Assembly: GCA_024734495.1 (NCBI GenBank)
Contig: JALMQS010000103.1
Location: 1 to 64,000 of the forward strand
DNA length: 64,000 bases
Origin: Forficula auricularia
Taxonomy: Eukaryota; Arthropoda; Insecta; Dermaptera; Forficulidae
Direction: 5' to 3'
Positions 45,408 to 56,348 of the stretch are shown piece by piece (positions within the stretch are counted from its first letter, which is position 1; every line of letters begins with the position of its first letter). A program made the translations under genes and the position numbers. The notes beneath the pieces are model-generated. The model saw nothing but the letters and a program-made list of their open reading frames with translations, was not told where the DNA came from and ran no database searches.

Positions 45408-46031
45408 TAAATTAAAATTCGAACTAGTTATTTTTTTACGTTTTAGTCAAAATTTTTAAATTCCAGATTTAACAATTATTCTATAGTAAGCTTAAAAATG
45501 TGTAACTCACACACATACAGAGACATAAATACATTTTCTCAAACCCTTTTTTGGACTTAAGTTAGTAAAAATCCCAGGTTCAAATTTCTGAAAACCTTCC
45601 CTATCTTAAAAACCACCAGCCTTTCTATTTATTAAACGTAACGGAAATGATAAATGAAAATTAATGACGGCAAAAAAATAAAATGCTTCTCTTATGACTT
45701 GTATTAGGTTTAGGGTACCTATATGTAGATATCTATAACCCGTAACTGCTGTGAAGCCATTTTAAGTACGCGCACACTGTTCACCGGTCAAATTGACCGG
45801 CACGCTTAAATTGTGTTTTATCTATATTTCTTTACATTGAAGGGTGATACCTTTCACTAATTAAATCAATAGATTAGACTAAAGCAAATTTTCACATAAA
45901 ATATTGTTGTCCAAAGTAAATTTCACATTTCTTCTGGAGTTGCACTTTCTGACTTTCTAGTCTACCAGGTCCTCGTAAACCAGGGCATTGAGATATTTTG
46001 TTTCGTTTTTGTGTTTTCCTTTTCGACTTAC

Positions 46032-46340
46032 CTACTTGGTTGAGCTGTCCAAGTCGGCTGCACTTACATTTTCATTACTAGTTTCGCTGGCTTCGTATCT
46101 ATGCTCATTTTCATTCTCTCTTTCAATGTCTTTGCTAGCACTTTCTCTGTCTTCTTCAATCGAAACAGAGTCATGTTCACTTTCTATCACAATTTTGCAG
46201 TCAGATTCTATGTCACATGCTAATTCGTCATTATCCGGTAAAGTGTCATCGTCAACCTCTTCAAGCCATTTCATAACAGTCTCTTCGTAGTCTTTGTCGG
46301 TTATCTTTACTCGTTTAGATGTACCGGGGCGTGATTCCAT
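46032..46340 (-). CDS. Acidic N-terminal exon, piggyBac transposase-like
   Basis: About 100 codons from an ATG at 46340: MESRPGTSKR, then KDYEETVMKWLEEVDDD, a long D/E/S-rich stretch and AADLDSSTK-stop. An acceptor-like TTTCATTTTAG lies just before the ATG, and a donor-like GGTAAGT overlaps the stop (CAAGTAGGTAAGT). The acidic leader fits the N-terminus of piggyBac transposases; the catalytic DDD domain is absent. Its coding potential may be relict. The longer frame upstream to 46445 runs into repeat X and is not part of it. Confidence 0.5.
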   Translation of the reverse strand: MESRPGTSKRVKITDKDYEETVMKWLEEVDDDTLPDNDELACDIESDCKIVIESEHDSVSIEEDRESASKDIERENENEHRYEASETSNENVSAADLDSSTK

Positions 46341-46385
46341 AATAATACACCCTAAAATGAAATAACAAATTAAAATAAAAAAATA

Positions 46386-47045
46386 AGCTGACGTGTTCTG
46401 ATGTGGCCATCCACTTGATTTTACCATACAACCTGCCCCCCTCACTTATATTTACCATAATATTTAATAAAATTATTTATAATCATATAGGGGAGGGGGG
46501 TTAATTTTTGCATTTTTAGACTCCTGGGGGCCCACTGATTATGTATACAAAATTTGGTTGAGTTTGGTTAATGGCAAAAATTTTCATTTTTTGACCCTGC
46601 ACCCCCCACCCCCATTTCGGGCGCTTAGATTTTGCATTTTTATTCTTCTGGGGTCCCACTGATTATGTATACAAAATTTGGTTGAGTTTGGTCAAATTAC
46701 CTAGATTTTTAATTTTTAACCCCCCTCCACCCTCCTTAATTTTGGGTCGATATGCACCAAAATCTAATCAGCTCTTAATCTCAATGGACCAAAACTACGT
46801 GTGAAATTTGGTTTTGATATTCACACTAGTTTTTGAGCTAGCTCGTCCACAAAATTTGGTAACGCACATACTAACAACCAGACTAAGTAACTAACTAACA
46901 GACATTTTGACAAAACAATTATTATCTTGAAAAATATGTTTTCGATGTTCACTTATTAGGGATTTTTTGTAGAGCGAAATGCCTTGGTTTCGCTCAATTT
47001 TTTTAATCAAAATAGTTTAGGCCGTTTTTGAGATATTTAAAATAA
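46386..47045 (+). repeat. Repeat X, copy 3, inside the piggyBac-like element
   Basis: GACGTGTTCTGATGTGGCC start, TTTACCATACA, C/G-run blocks, TTTTTGAGCTAGCTCGTC, TTATTATCTTGAAAAATATG, ending at GAGATATTTAAAATAAC without the final TGTATGGTAAA. Inserted in the region upstream of the acidic exon. Confidence 0.8.
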
Positions 47046-47300
47046 CTAAATAAAACTGTATAAAAATGTATAACGTACTTACCTACTGCGTCCGGTCAAA
47101 TTGACCGATAGGAAACAGAATTGATGAATATCTTGACAAAAAACATGACCACACAACTGGGCGTATATCAGTCGACTGACATTCATAATGTAAGAAAATA
47201 CACTGACGGATGAATACGCAACTAGAAAATTAATCGAGTTATTAAAATTTCAAAATAGTGTACTGGTCAAATTGACCGTAGAACAGCAGTAGAGGGATAA

Positions 47301-48055
47301 AGAAGAAATATACAAAAGGTATATTAATTAATCTAGTTATAAACAAATATTCCCATACTCATATTTATATTTGAATATAGCTTTTTATTTTTATTTTTTT
47401 TTTAATATAAACTTGAAACTAAAGTTCACTGTTTACATCGACGCTCAATATGACAATATTTTATACTTATTTATGATATTTTTTATTTAGCATATATTTT
47501 TTTTCTATTCATATCAGTTGCCTTGCTTTTTTTCAGCGAAAAAAGGCCAATAAAGTTTGAACTACGCCTTCCCACTTCGGGTTGAATTTCTTTTAGATAC
47601 AAGTTATAAGCATATTTTATTTGAAGAGAGATGCCTACTCTGCCGAGCCGACACTTTTTGTATAATATTAGGCACAAGAGAGTATTCCATTACATTCTAG
47701 CCCCTCTTCAATGCAGAGTAGCTATCTCCAAAGGTTAGCTCTTTTAAATCTATACATACTTCTTGTTATAACATAAAAAAAAAAAAAAAAAAAAACAGAT
47801 AAAATTAATTTTCTTCATTTTTTTTCTCTTCTTCTTCTAATACTTGATTCAGATTTTTCTCAATCTATCGAATAGAAATCAATCACCCAGTGAAGTGCTT
47901 CTCTGACATTTAATCAATTAAGAAATGGCTTTTTTTTATCTTCTCTAAGAGAAGAGTATTTTTTTTCTTGTATTTTTCAATAGAGTCTATTTTCATTTAG
48001 AGTCGGATTTCTACTTTTGGAATTTTGGAACGGAATAAAATAATGATCCCCCATT
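47301..48055. other. AT-rich intergenic
   Basis: Poly(A) run at 47777-47795. No gene or repeat recognised. Confidence 0.4.
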
Positions 48056-48059
48056 TTAA

Positions 48060-48470
48060 AAATAACTTTCATCAAAATATGTAACAAATCACAAATACCC
48101 TATTAGGTCTTTCTAAATACTCTTGTATTAGAATCGATAAAAATATCTTGAGAATTAATAGTTTATTTTTATATGAAAATCAAAAATTCAGACCACAGGG
48201 GGGGACCCTTTGTTAAACATTTCAGATTTTTTCGAGGGTTCAAAGTTTAATTTTTTCGCTTAATATCAAAACAAATACCCTATTGGTCTTTCTAAATACT
48301 CTTGTATTAGAATCGATAAAGATAACTTGAGAATTAATATTGAAGGAGACAATAAAAGAGTGTGTCTTCTGCTGGAATTATAAATTTTATTTATAACGAG
48401 AATTAATAGTTTATTTTTTTATGAAAATCAAAAATTCAGACCACAGGACCCTTTGTATTAGTGGCGTGCG
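48060..48470 (-). repeat. hAT-like repeat, copy 2 (tandem internal units)
   Basis: Reverse-complement relative of 42364-42826 with two internal units (TACCCTATTAGGTCTTTCT... at about 48097 and 48267). The second unit is interrupted by a 58-bp insertion (separate entry), and the first serves as its empty site. Confidence 0.7.
48340..48397 (-). mobile_element. 58-bp solo insertion starting at a hammerhead cleavage site
   Basis: Insert TTGAAGGAGACAATAAAA...ATTTATAAC, flanked by GAGAATTAATA at 48329-48339 and 48398-48408. The adjacent repeat unit at about 48160-48180 has CTTGAGAATTAATAGTTT with no insert. On the minus strand the insert starts (TC)GTTATAAATAAAATTTATAATTCC-like, the sequence immediately 3' of the GTC cut of the 14.6-kb hammerhead, and ends at the shared CTCCTTCAA terminus. 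It thus equals a ribozyme-generated 5' end plus the element tail (two bases are ambiguous with the duplication). Confidence 0.8.
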
Positions 48471-48474
48471 GTCA

Positions 48475-49430
48475 TGGATGCTATGGATGCTGCGCAACCC
48501 TAAAATTTCAAACATTTAGAGTATTTTCATAAATAAATAAGGTCGACTTCAAAATTTCAGGAGGATTTTTAAATTTTCAAATTATTACCTGTTATTTCAA
48601 ATATTTCTATAAAAAACACTTTTTGTTTTGAAAAGAATATTGGTTCTCGAAATGAAATAAAATTGCTGTATAGTTTCAAAGAGCAATTAAAATGAATAAT
48701 TTTTCCGAAAAGAGTGCGGATAGAAGGTTTGAAGTCCCTGCCTGGTATATCTTCCAGTTCAAGCATGTTAATGACAAGTCCAGACGAGTTTTAGTCAAAT
48801 AAAAATTGTTCTCTGAGGAACTAAAAAGAAATAAATAAAGATGATTTGAGAATTTTTGAACTAATCCATTTCTAAGAACTCTCAATATATAAGATCGTAA
48901 ATAACTAAGTGTTCTAGACATGAGCTTGGTTATAGCAATAGAACTAGGAGAAATTTAATGTTTTCATATAAGACAAGCTGATTCGTTGTGGAAGATGGTC
49001 GATTTCCATCTCAGTAACTGTGTAGTTTAAGTCCCAAGATTTAATTTCTGACTCCTACCCTTACTCCCACAAAGCAGTATCCATTAGAGGCTGCACCTTC
49101 TTAGTGTAAGTCTATCTCCTATCAATATTATTATAGATGGGCGTGGTATCCATCTGGAAAAATTCATTGGACTTGCTGTTCGTTGGGCTGGAGTAGAGGG
49201 GATACAGACTGAAACTGGTTGGTTGTTGTTATGAAGGTTTCAAGGTTATCGCTTAGGATTGGAGAACGCTGGCTGGAGAAAGAGTAAAATGGCCGCGAAG
49301 TAGCCATTCATAAACTCCATAGTACTCCGCCTACCAATTCTTCTTGTTTGATTATGGCTGCCTTTGATTTTCATTACCCAACAAATATTTTGTTCAGGGA
49401 GAATGGTGTAGGTTCTTGGTGAAACATTTT
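48475..49430. other. Intergenic
   Basis: Begins with AGTGGCGTGCGGTCATGGATG, which resembles a hAT-type end, but no partner end was found. The rest is AT-rich without support for a gene. Confidence 0.35.
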
Positions 49431-49431
49431 A

Positions 49432-49722
49432 AATAAAGTAAAGAAAATTTTTGTAAATTTTTTTAGAAAACTTTAAAATTTAAAATTTTTATGTGAAGCG
49501 TACCTAGTATTTTATATTTTAAAATAGAAAGAATTTAATTTTTGAGGACAAAGTCTCGGATTTTAGTAGAAATATTCTTTAAATGGGAAATCAAAAGAGA
49601 TTCATCTCCCAGGAGTCGAACCTGAGATCTAACATACTATCCGGGCAGTCAGCCATGTATTTTAAATTTTAAAAAGTTTTCTAAAAAAAATTTCAAAAAT
49701 TTTCTTTACTTTATCCAACAAA
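49432..49722. repeat. Foldback with tRNA-like centre
   Basis: Arms AAGTAAAGAAAATTTTTG and its complement at the far end pair over about 55 bases. The centre has, on the minus strand, CTCAGGTTCGACTCCTGGGAG (about 49608-49628), a good B-box-like T arm, with GGCTGACTGCCCGGATAG upstream. It could be a tRNA-related SINE between inverted arms; a true tRNA gene is unlikely because no complete cloverleaf was found. Confidence 0.4.
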
Positions 49723-49749
49723 TAGATTCGTGGATTCTCTTACTAATTT

Positions 49750-49960
49750 TTTTTTTTTTTTTTTTTTTTGGAGGGGAAATCCGTCATGGACACCTCTTCA
49801 TGGGTAGTGTCGGACTCCTACCGACTAAAACCCCTCCATTCCCCGATTCACCCTACCCCGGAACCGCTATTTGCATTACTTCAAGGTAGGCAGGTAGACC
49901 TCCTTCTCTTACTAGGAATGGAAATCTGGCATTCATGAAAAAATTAGGAGGTGAGATTTT
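49750..49960 (-). repeat. Non-LTR retrotransposon 3' end or SINE
   Basis: The minus strand reads GGGGTTTTAGTCGGTAGGAG then TCCGACACTACCC, ending in a 21-base A tail (T run 49749-49769). The phrase is of a kind common in arthropod retroelement 3' UTRs. No coding part. Confidence 0.42.
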
Positions 49961-50161
49961 TAAATTTATTTTATAAGCCTTTTGTTTTGTTTCTATTCAA
50001 GCCACATTTTTGCTTCAGAAAATTTATTATAAAGAATCAATTGAAAATTGATGGAAAACCATGGATAACAAAAACTACAAATTCTGAATATAATGATTTC
50101 CTTATTGGAACAATTTTTCTATTCTTTTAAAAATCGACATTTTGAAGGATCTTTCCATTCT

Positions 50162-50412
50162 TCTTCAGGGTTTAAAATCCTCAACGAAGGAAGCTTGTAA
50201 CTAACTACTTCTTGGATCCTAGAAAAAAGAAATGCTTGTGCTTTTCTAGTGTTAGTATTTGTCATTGACATCTTAAGAATTATTTATTATTAATAACAAA
50301 TTAAGCCCAGAAAAGCAATGTTAAAGGATAAAAGTAGGAGCTGGTTACAAGATTTCTTTGTTTCACCTTTTGAGCCCTGAAGAAGGAGAGAAGATCTTCC
50401 GAAACACCAATT
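50162..50412. other. Two decayed hammerhead-like motifs in opposite orientation
   Basis: Minus strand: CTGAAGA at 50162-50168, but the GAAA box has become CAAA (50141-50144), followed by ATGTCGATTTT. Plus strand: CTGAAGA at 50377-50383, a GGAG/CTTCC stem and GAAA at 50401-50404, but the cleavage triplet is ACC. They face away from each other about 215 bp apart, like arms of an old inverted-dimer element. Confidence 0.55.
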
Positions 50413-50562
50413 TAAAAAAAGAAAATACTAGTAGAAATTGTTTTATTCAGAATTTGTAGTTTTCGTTATCAATGGGCTGCTGGATTTTAATCAATTTTCC
50501 TTTAAATTTTACCAAGCCGTCTCCAAAAGAAATTACTTCCTCCCTTTTTACTTTACCATAAG

Positions 50563-50910
50563 GGTATGGTCAAGTATTGTAATCGTGCATGAAAAAAGTG
50601 TTTTTTCTCCTTCTTTTTTTAGAAATATCTCAAAAACGGCTGAAACTATTTTGATTAAAAAAATTGAGCGAAACCATAGCATTTCGCTCTACAATAAAGC
50701 TCCAATAAGTGAACATCTAAAAAAATTATATTTTTCGAGATAATAATTGTTTTGTCAAAATGTCTATTAGTTAGTCTGTCCGGTTGTCTGGTTGTCTAGT
50801 TGGGTGTCCGTTAGTCTGTGCGTTACCAAATTTTTGTGGACGAGCTAGCTCAAAAACTAGTTTGAATATCGAAACCAAATTTCACACGTAGTTATGGTCC
50901 ATTGATTTTT
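50563..50910 (-). repeat. Repeat X, copy 4, 3' part
   Basis: Reverse-complement end of repeat X from TTTACCATAAGGGTATGG through TTTTTGAGCTAGCTCGTC-complement to GGTCCATTGA, where the R2-like insertion begins. The rest of the copy resumes at 52409. Confidence 0.83.
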
Positions 50911-52408
50911 CGTTTATTGGGCCACGCAGGTGGGGGCCTCCACTAACAAGAAATATTTACATTATCGGGTGAATTTAATTACAGGATTATTTACATGATT
51001 ATAGGAATATTAACATAATATATTTACAAAAAAAAATTTCTTTTTTCTTTTTTTTCTTTTTTATATACAATTTCTATCGCATGGCGATTTCCCTATAAGT
51101 TCTCCTGTTGAAGCTGTAAAAATTCATTAATGAACCCCTCATCGCCCTGAAGGTCATATCGTATAAAGTTCTCTGAGAAATTCCCAGGGCGACAAGGGGA
51201 GGCACCGCTTTATGCCACCACACCTCCTTCCACGAGAGTGTGATGGCTTCAACTCTCACAGAACCCGAGCCCACCCCAAACCTTGCCGCAATGTTGCTCA
51301 CCAGACTGGAGTTGCCCTTATAATAATTGATTTTGTTTCTGTGGGCAACCCCCAGTCCGAGGAGCGCTGACACTATCTGAACATCCAGAACCCACACCGT
51401 CCCCGACCCGTCCTTCGCCACGATGTCTGGCTTCCTGTTTCCGGCCGAGCTCTGATATAAATATTCGAGCTCGACCCGCATTCCCTTTTTAATAAGTTCA
51501 TCAGCCAGACGTCTCACCACCGCATCATGCCTCCTGAGCCTTCCATCGTGCGTCCTCCCACACGACTGGAGAATATGCCCTGTCGTCTCAGTTTTTCTAC
51601 ACCCGGCCCTACACATGGGTGGACCCTAGGGCCGCCTTCCCCTACTTGTTCTAACGGCCGAAGGAAGAGACCCCGACCTAAGTCTACATAGTTCAATAAA
51701 GATATTGTTCTTAATCGGGTCCGGGTGCATCATAAAATTATATGAGGGCTTTGCCCCCGCGCACATCTCCAGATCCCTCCCGTCGACGCTGCTATGTAAG
51801 TTCTCGCGCCAGTACTCACCAACCCCCTCCACCCCGCCGAACTTACGGAGGACCCGTTCTGCCCATGCCAATCTCCTGGTGCACGTGTGAGACTCAGCTG
51901 CCACCCTGGCAGCTGGGTAATCTGATGTTCGCATTTTGTTAAGCCTATTGTGCACCAGGAGAGGTATAAAAGAACCCAGGGATTGCAGCCCGAGCCCGCC
52001 ATCCCTAATTTTGGAATGAAAATAACCCAAAGGGGTGTCACGGGGGAGTTTTAAGATCGATCTTACAAAAGATCGAATCTTTCTGTCGGCCGCTGACAAT
52101 TGACCGACTGAACTCCCTCCGAGAACGAGAGGGTGAATAGATGAGGGTATTATATGGTTTCGCACTATCTCCAGCTTCTGTGAGGCCTTTAGTGGAGCAG
52201 CCCTCACCCTCTCCAGCAGTGGTCCCACCGACCACCCCGAGGTGACAATGCCCGAGCTGTCGAGGCGGACTCCAAGATAGGGAAAGGAGTCGCCCACCCC
52301 CAAGGGAGTCAGGCGTCCACCATCCACCCTGAAGTCGAAGTCTGTACAGACACGGATTTTCCTGTCCTTCCCCGCGGGCACCAGCGAGAGCACAACAGAC
52401 TTTAAGAG
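50911..52408 (-). mobile_element. R2-like non-LTR retrotransposon, 5'-truncated
   Basis: A GC-richer block inserted in a reversed repeat X. X breaks at ...GGTCCATTGA and resumes at TTAAGAGCTGATTAG, with about two or three bases of X lost and no target duplication. The 3' end on the minus strand has CCCAATAAACG, a possible poly(A) signal. Sharp compositional contrast and near-intact coding suggest a young copy. It is unusual that the insertion is in a dispersed repeat and not 28S rDNA. Confidence 0.8.
51074..52408 (-). pseudogene. R2-like RT thumb, zinc motif and restriction-like endonuclease
   Basis: One frame of about 445 codons broken by a single in-frame TAG (51623-51625). N-terminal side: FRVDGG, GDSFPYLGVRLDSSG, a LVLGGSSVGQLSAADRKIRSFV thumb-like segment and DTPLGYFHSKIRDGGLGLQSL, as in R2-clade polymerases after the palm. 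Then the CCHC motif C-RAG-C-RKTETTG-H-ILQS-C and RRHDAVVRRLADEL. The restriction-like endonuclease has RKPDIV...VLDVQIV (catalytic P-D and D). C-terminal region W-KEVWWHKAVPP and a stop. The palm with FADD is truncated away. Family placement is by motif; R2 itself versus a relative cannot be decided. Confidence 0.82.
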
Positions 52409-52668
52409 CTGATTAGATTTTGGTGCATATCGACCCAAATTAAGGGCGGCGGAGGGGGGGGGGTTAAAAATTAAAAATCTAGGCCATTTGAGCAAACTCA
52501 ACCAAATTTTGTATACATAATCAGTGGGACCCCAGAAGTCTAAAAATGCAAAAACTAACCGCCCTCTATATGATTATAAATAATTTTATTAAATATTAAA
52601 TATAAGTGAGGAGCCAGGTTGTATGGTAAAGTCAAGTGGATGGCCACATTAGAACACGTCAGCTTATT
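52409..52668 (-). repeat. Repeat X, copy 4, 5' part
   Basis: Continues copy 4 beyond the R2-like insertion, ending in TGTATGGTAAAGTCAAGTGG and ATGGCCACATTAGAACACG, the complement of the X start. Confidence 0.83.
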
Positions 52669-52699
52669 TAGCGATACGTTTGTTTTGCCGAGAAAATCA

Positions 52700-52905
52700 A
52701 TAATTCTTCTTAAAGCCTTATTTGTGCGAAATACACGATTTTTAGTCATTCAACACCTCTTCGCGATCATCAAAATTAATATTAACCGAACAAAGAAATT
52801 CGTCAATATGTCATATCCAATGACTTATAGAAACTAGAAACTTCTTCCCCGCCTGTCTTTGCTTCGAAATGTACCTTTCAGTCTTTCAAGACCCCAATCT
52901 ACACC
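52700..52905 (+). pseudogene. CR1-like RT C-terminal fragment
   Basis: Frame 1 reads FVRNTRFLVIQHLFA and INRTKKFVNMSYPMTYRN, then a frameshift to LPACLCFEMYLSVFQDPN. This parallels FARNTRFSKTQHPYA, TNRTNAFANSFIPMTSRDWN and LPPTVFPATYDLQSFKTS in the 57.6-kb fragment, so it is an older copy of the same retrotransposon. Confidence 0.65.
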
Positions 52906-53185
52906 TCTAAATTCTCTACAGTTACCCATCAACACACCATGACATATAGTTAGTAATTATTCACCAAAGTTATTACACAGGTTATCTCATAGCTCGTAAA
53001 TATAGCGACTTTTCTCCTTTCTGAAGAATGCAGGAGGGAGAGAATACGAGAGACACGTCATCACGAGAATATATCAGACCTCTGTAACAGGTTATTTTTT
53101 TAATGGTTCTCCTGAGATTTCATTACGGGACGTCATTTCTCGTTCATCTCTAATTGACCAGAAGTTATAAATCAACTTGTGTATT
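52906..53185. other. Intergenic, nothing recognised
   Basis: Short AT-rich spacer between the CR1-like fragment and the next foldback. Confidence 0.4.
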
Positions 53186-53189
53186 CTAA

Positions 53190-53945
53190 AAAATAATTTT
53201 TAAGAAAAAAATAAAAACCGACTTCAAAAAATTAAATGCAACAAATAAAATACACTAAAAGGTATAAAATAATTATTATCTTATTTAGTTACAACTAAAC
53301 GATGAAATATTAACATGAAATTACTTTTTGTAGTCGGTGCCAAACAAACTATACCTATAAGCGAGCGTACCCGCCAAACGTACTAACTAAGATCCGTCGA
53401 GTGCGATTCATAAAAGGTATATGTTTGGCACCAACTTCAAAAAGTAATTTCATGTTAATATTTCGTCGTTTAGTTGTAACTAAATAAGATAATAATTATT
53501 TTATACCTTTTAGTGTATTTTATTTGTTGCATTTAATTTTTTGAAGTCGGTTTTTATTTTTTTCTTAAAAAATTATTTTTATTTTTCTCTTTTTAGTGAT
53601 GTTATTAATAGTGATCATATCATCAGAACTTGACCAAATTAATATGACACCATCCCTAAGACATCCCCTATCGGATAAAAAAAGAACCATCGAAATCGGT
53701 TCATAAACAAAGAGGTTAGGTCTAAACAAACCTAATAAAAAAGGTCTAATACCTATGAAAAAAAACGAAAAAAAAATGGGACCAATTGGATGCTAGACTG
53801 GACCCAATGCAAAAAAAATTTTCAAAATCGGTTGACAATTGGCGGAGATATGAGGTAACATAGGCACAAAAAAAAAAAAAAAAAAAAAATTCAGTCGAAT
53901 AGAGATAATAATAATAATCCTCCTTTTTTGAAGTCGGTTAAAAAT
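53190..53945. repeat. GAAGTCGGTT foldback family, copy 2
   Basis: Same arms and tail as 43890-44555, with an additional central segment (CTATACCTATAAGCGAGCG, CCCGCCAAACGTACTAAC, ATCCGTCGAGTGCGATTC) that copy 1 lacks and copy 3 (63.04 kb) has. The longer version is probably ancestral. Ends TTTGAAGTCGGTTAAAAA. Confidence 0.82.
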
Positions 53946-53949
53946 AACC

Positions 53950-55525
53950 TGGGTCACGAAATAAAAATGCTTTGTTGCTATTGGATAATCTAGTCAAGGT
54001 TGTTTTTCTTTTGGTCAATTCAATCATGTTTTAATGAAAATCTGTATCTTACCGAATATAATTAAAATTCAGGTAGATACCTACTAGTGAAAATTTAATG
54101 ACTAGATAAATTAAAAGATGGGAGTAGAAAATATTAATTTAATGTTTTTGAGTAATTAATGAAAAAGCTTTAATTAAATAATTGAATTTGAGCTCCAGTG
54201 TTTTTTCATAAACTTCCAAATTGGCTAATTGTCTAGAACGAATTATTGTCTAATTGCGAAGGTATACAATCCATACATGAATGTGTTCCTAATTTAACCT
54301 CTTTCCATCTCTCTATTTGCATTCTTAATTGTAAACAATATTTTGTGTGGATATGAGTTTGGGTTAAAATTAATATTTACATATAAGTTCAAAAAGACCA
54401 CAATCGTAAATTTAGAGGAAACCAATAACACTCCAATATATATGTATAATAATTGTATTTGGATTAAAGGATAAGGGGAGGGTAGGGTGTGAAGGGGAAA
54501 AAGGGAATGAGTGGATGGGTTATGTAACTAATTTTGTTTATCTGTCTGTTTATTCGATGGATTTTAAATGCAAATGTCTATATCTAAATCATTTCAAATT
54601 GAAATGTCCGACCATTTATCAAATTGGCCCCGATCTCTCGATTGGCGACTGCCGTTGCGGCGTGGATGAGATCATGATGATGATGGATTAGGACTTATTT
54701 ATATTTATTTAAATATTTTAACAACAATAATAATAATTATATCGAATATGTTTGTTCTTAGTTCATTCAAGGTGGTTTGGTCTTCGGATTCTTGATCATG
54801 TTGTTCAGTACCAAATAGCTGTCTATATATAGATGAGGAACTCGTTCATCATAGGGTAGACATCCCCCTCACTCCTCGAAATAATCTAATTCAATCTGCA
54901 TATAAATGCAAATCGAAAAAAAATTCTATAAAATATATTTTTAAATTATATTTAATATAATTTTAATTCCATTATTTTTATTGTGATTAATATCTGGTAT
55001 TGTGCTTACAATGAATAACATAAACCAGTATGGGCGATCCCCAAAATGTGTTCCGCGTAACTCCGGGGTTCCAGTAAAAAATACAGGTCCTTGTGACATT
55101 TCTAAAAAATTAATTGCTCTTTAATATGTTAGCATTTTGCTCTTTATTTGAGAGAGATGTTGTAACATCAATACCTAATCTTCGGAAAATTTAGTAATTG
55201 TTTTATAGCCAATTCGAATCCTCTGGGCTACGGCAAATAGTTACTACTGCAATAATATTATTTTATTATAGGGGAAACTCTCGTAATATGACGAAGAGAG
55301 TAGGATGATGAATTTTATTTTTCATGAAAATTACGCTAATAGGCAACCCCGATCTTGCTTCATTAAGAACCTCTTGTGAACGGCTATCCGTGTCACTCCA
55401 AAAAATTCAATCCTCCCATTTATGTAATTTGGAAATATGAATGTACACTTATACAATACGTAAAGCTTTTTTCAAGAATAAAATTCATTAAAAGCAAAGT
55501 TATAAGTTCAACTATATAAGATAAA
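53950..55525. other. AT-rich intergenic, nothing recognised
   Basis: No ORF or repeat supported. A short GATGATGATGG run lies near 54674. Confidence 0.4.
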
Positions 55526-55530
55526 AAAAA

Positions 55531-56348
55531 AATAAGCTGACGTCTTCTGATGTGGCCATCCAGTTGAATTTACCATACAACCTGGTCCCTAAAATTATTT
55601 ATAATCATCTAGGGGGAGGGGGGTTAGTTTTTGCATTTTTATACTTCTAGTGTCCCACTGATTATGTATGAAAAATTTGGTTGAGATTGGTAAATGGCCA
55701 AGATTTTCATTTTTTGAACCCCCCCCCCCCCTTGGGCGATTAGTTTTTGCATTTTTAGACTTCTGGGGTCCCACTGATTATGTGTACAAAATTTGGTTGA
55801 GTTTGGTAAATGGCCAAGATTTTCATTTTTTGACACTACACCCCATCCTCATTTTGGGAGGTTAGTTTTTGCATTTTTAGACTTCTGGGGGTTCACTGAT
55901 TATGTATACAAAATTTGGTTGAGTTTGCTCAAACGGCCTAGATTTTTAATTTCTAACTCGCCCCTCCACCTCCCTTAATTTTGGGCCGATATGGACCAAA
56001 ATCTAATCAGCTCTTAATCTCAATAGACCAAAACTTCGTGTGAAATTTGGTTTCAATATTCACACTAGTTTTTGAGCTAGATCGTCCACAAAAATTTGGT
56101 AATGCACAGGTTAACAACCAGCAGACTAACAGACATTTTGACAAAACAATTATTATCTCAAAAAATATAATTTTTTCAATGTTTACTTATTAGAGCTTTT
56201 TTGTAGAGCGAAATGCCCGGGTTTTGCTCAATTTTTTTAATCAAAATAGTTTCAGCCGTTTTTGAGATATTTCGAAAAAAAGAAATAAAAAAAAACACTT
56301 TTTTCATGCACGATTACAATACTTGACCATACCATGTATGGTAAACTA
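55531..56348 (+). repeat. Repeat X, copy 5 (longest)
   Basis: GACGTCTTCTGATGTGGCC, TTTACCATACA (55571), three tandem blocks of the C-run / TTTTTGCATTTTTAGACTTC / ATTATGTRTACAAAATTTGG unit (period about 120 bp), TTTTTGAGCTAGATCGTC, CACTTTTTTCATGCACG, TGTATGGTAAA (56335-56345). The larger number of internal blocks explains the length difference from copy 2. The 61-65 codon frames here reflect the tandem blocks. Confidence 0.87.

Larger units (their letters stand above)
45739..47296 (-). mobile_element. piggyBac-like non-autonomous transposon
   Basis: Ends CCCGTAACTGCTGT and (reverse complement) CCCTCTACTGCTGT, each flanked by ATAA (45735-45738 and 47297-47300). The palindrome CCGGTCAAATTGACCGG occurs just inside both ends and again near 47091, as in several piggyBac families. 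It contains a short acidic N-terminal exon on the minus strand, a possible C-terminal scrap near 45.94-46.0 kb, and a repeat X copy at 46386-47045. ATAA instead of TTAA is unusual. Confidence 0.65.

Noticed and set aside
46341..46445. N-terminal hydrophobic extension of the acidic exon that could look like a signal anchor
   Set aside because: It runs into repeat X sequence and across an acceptor-like site; the ATG at 46340 is the better start.
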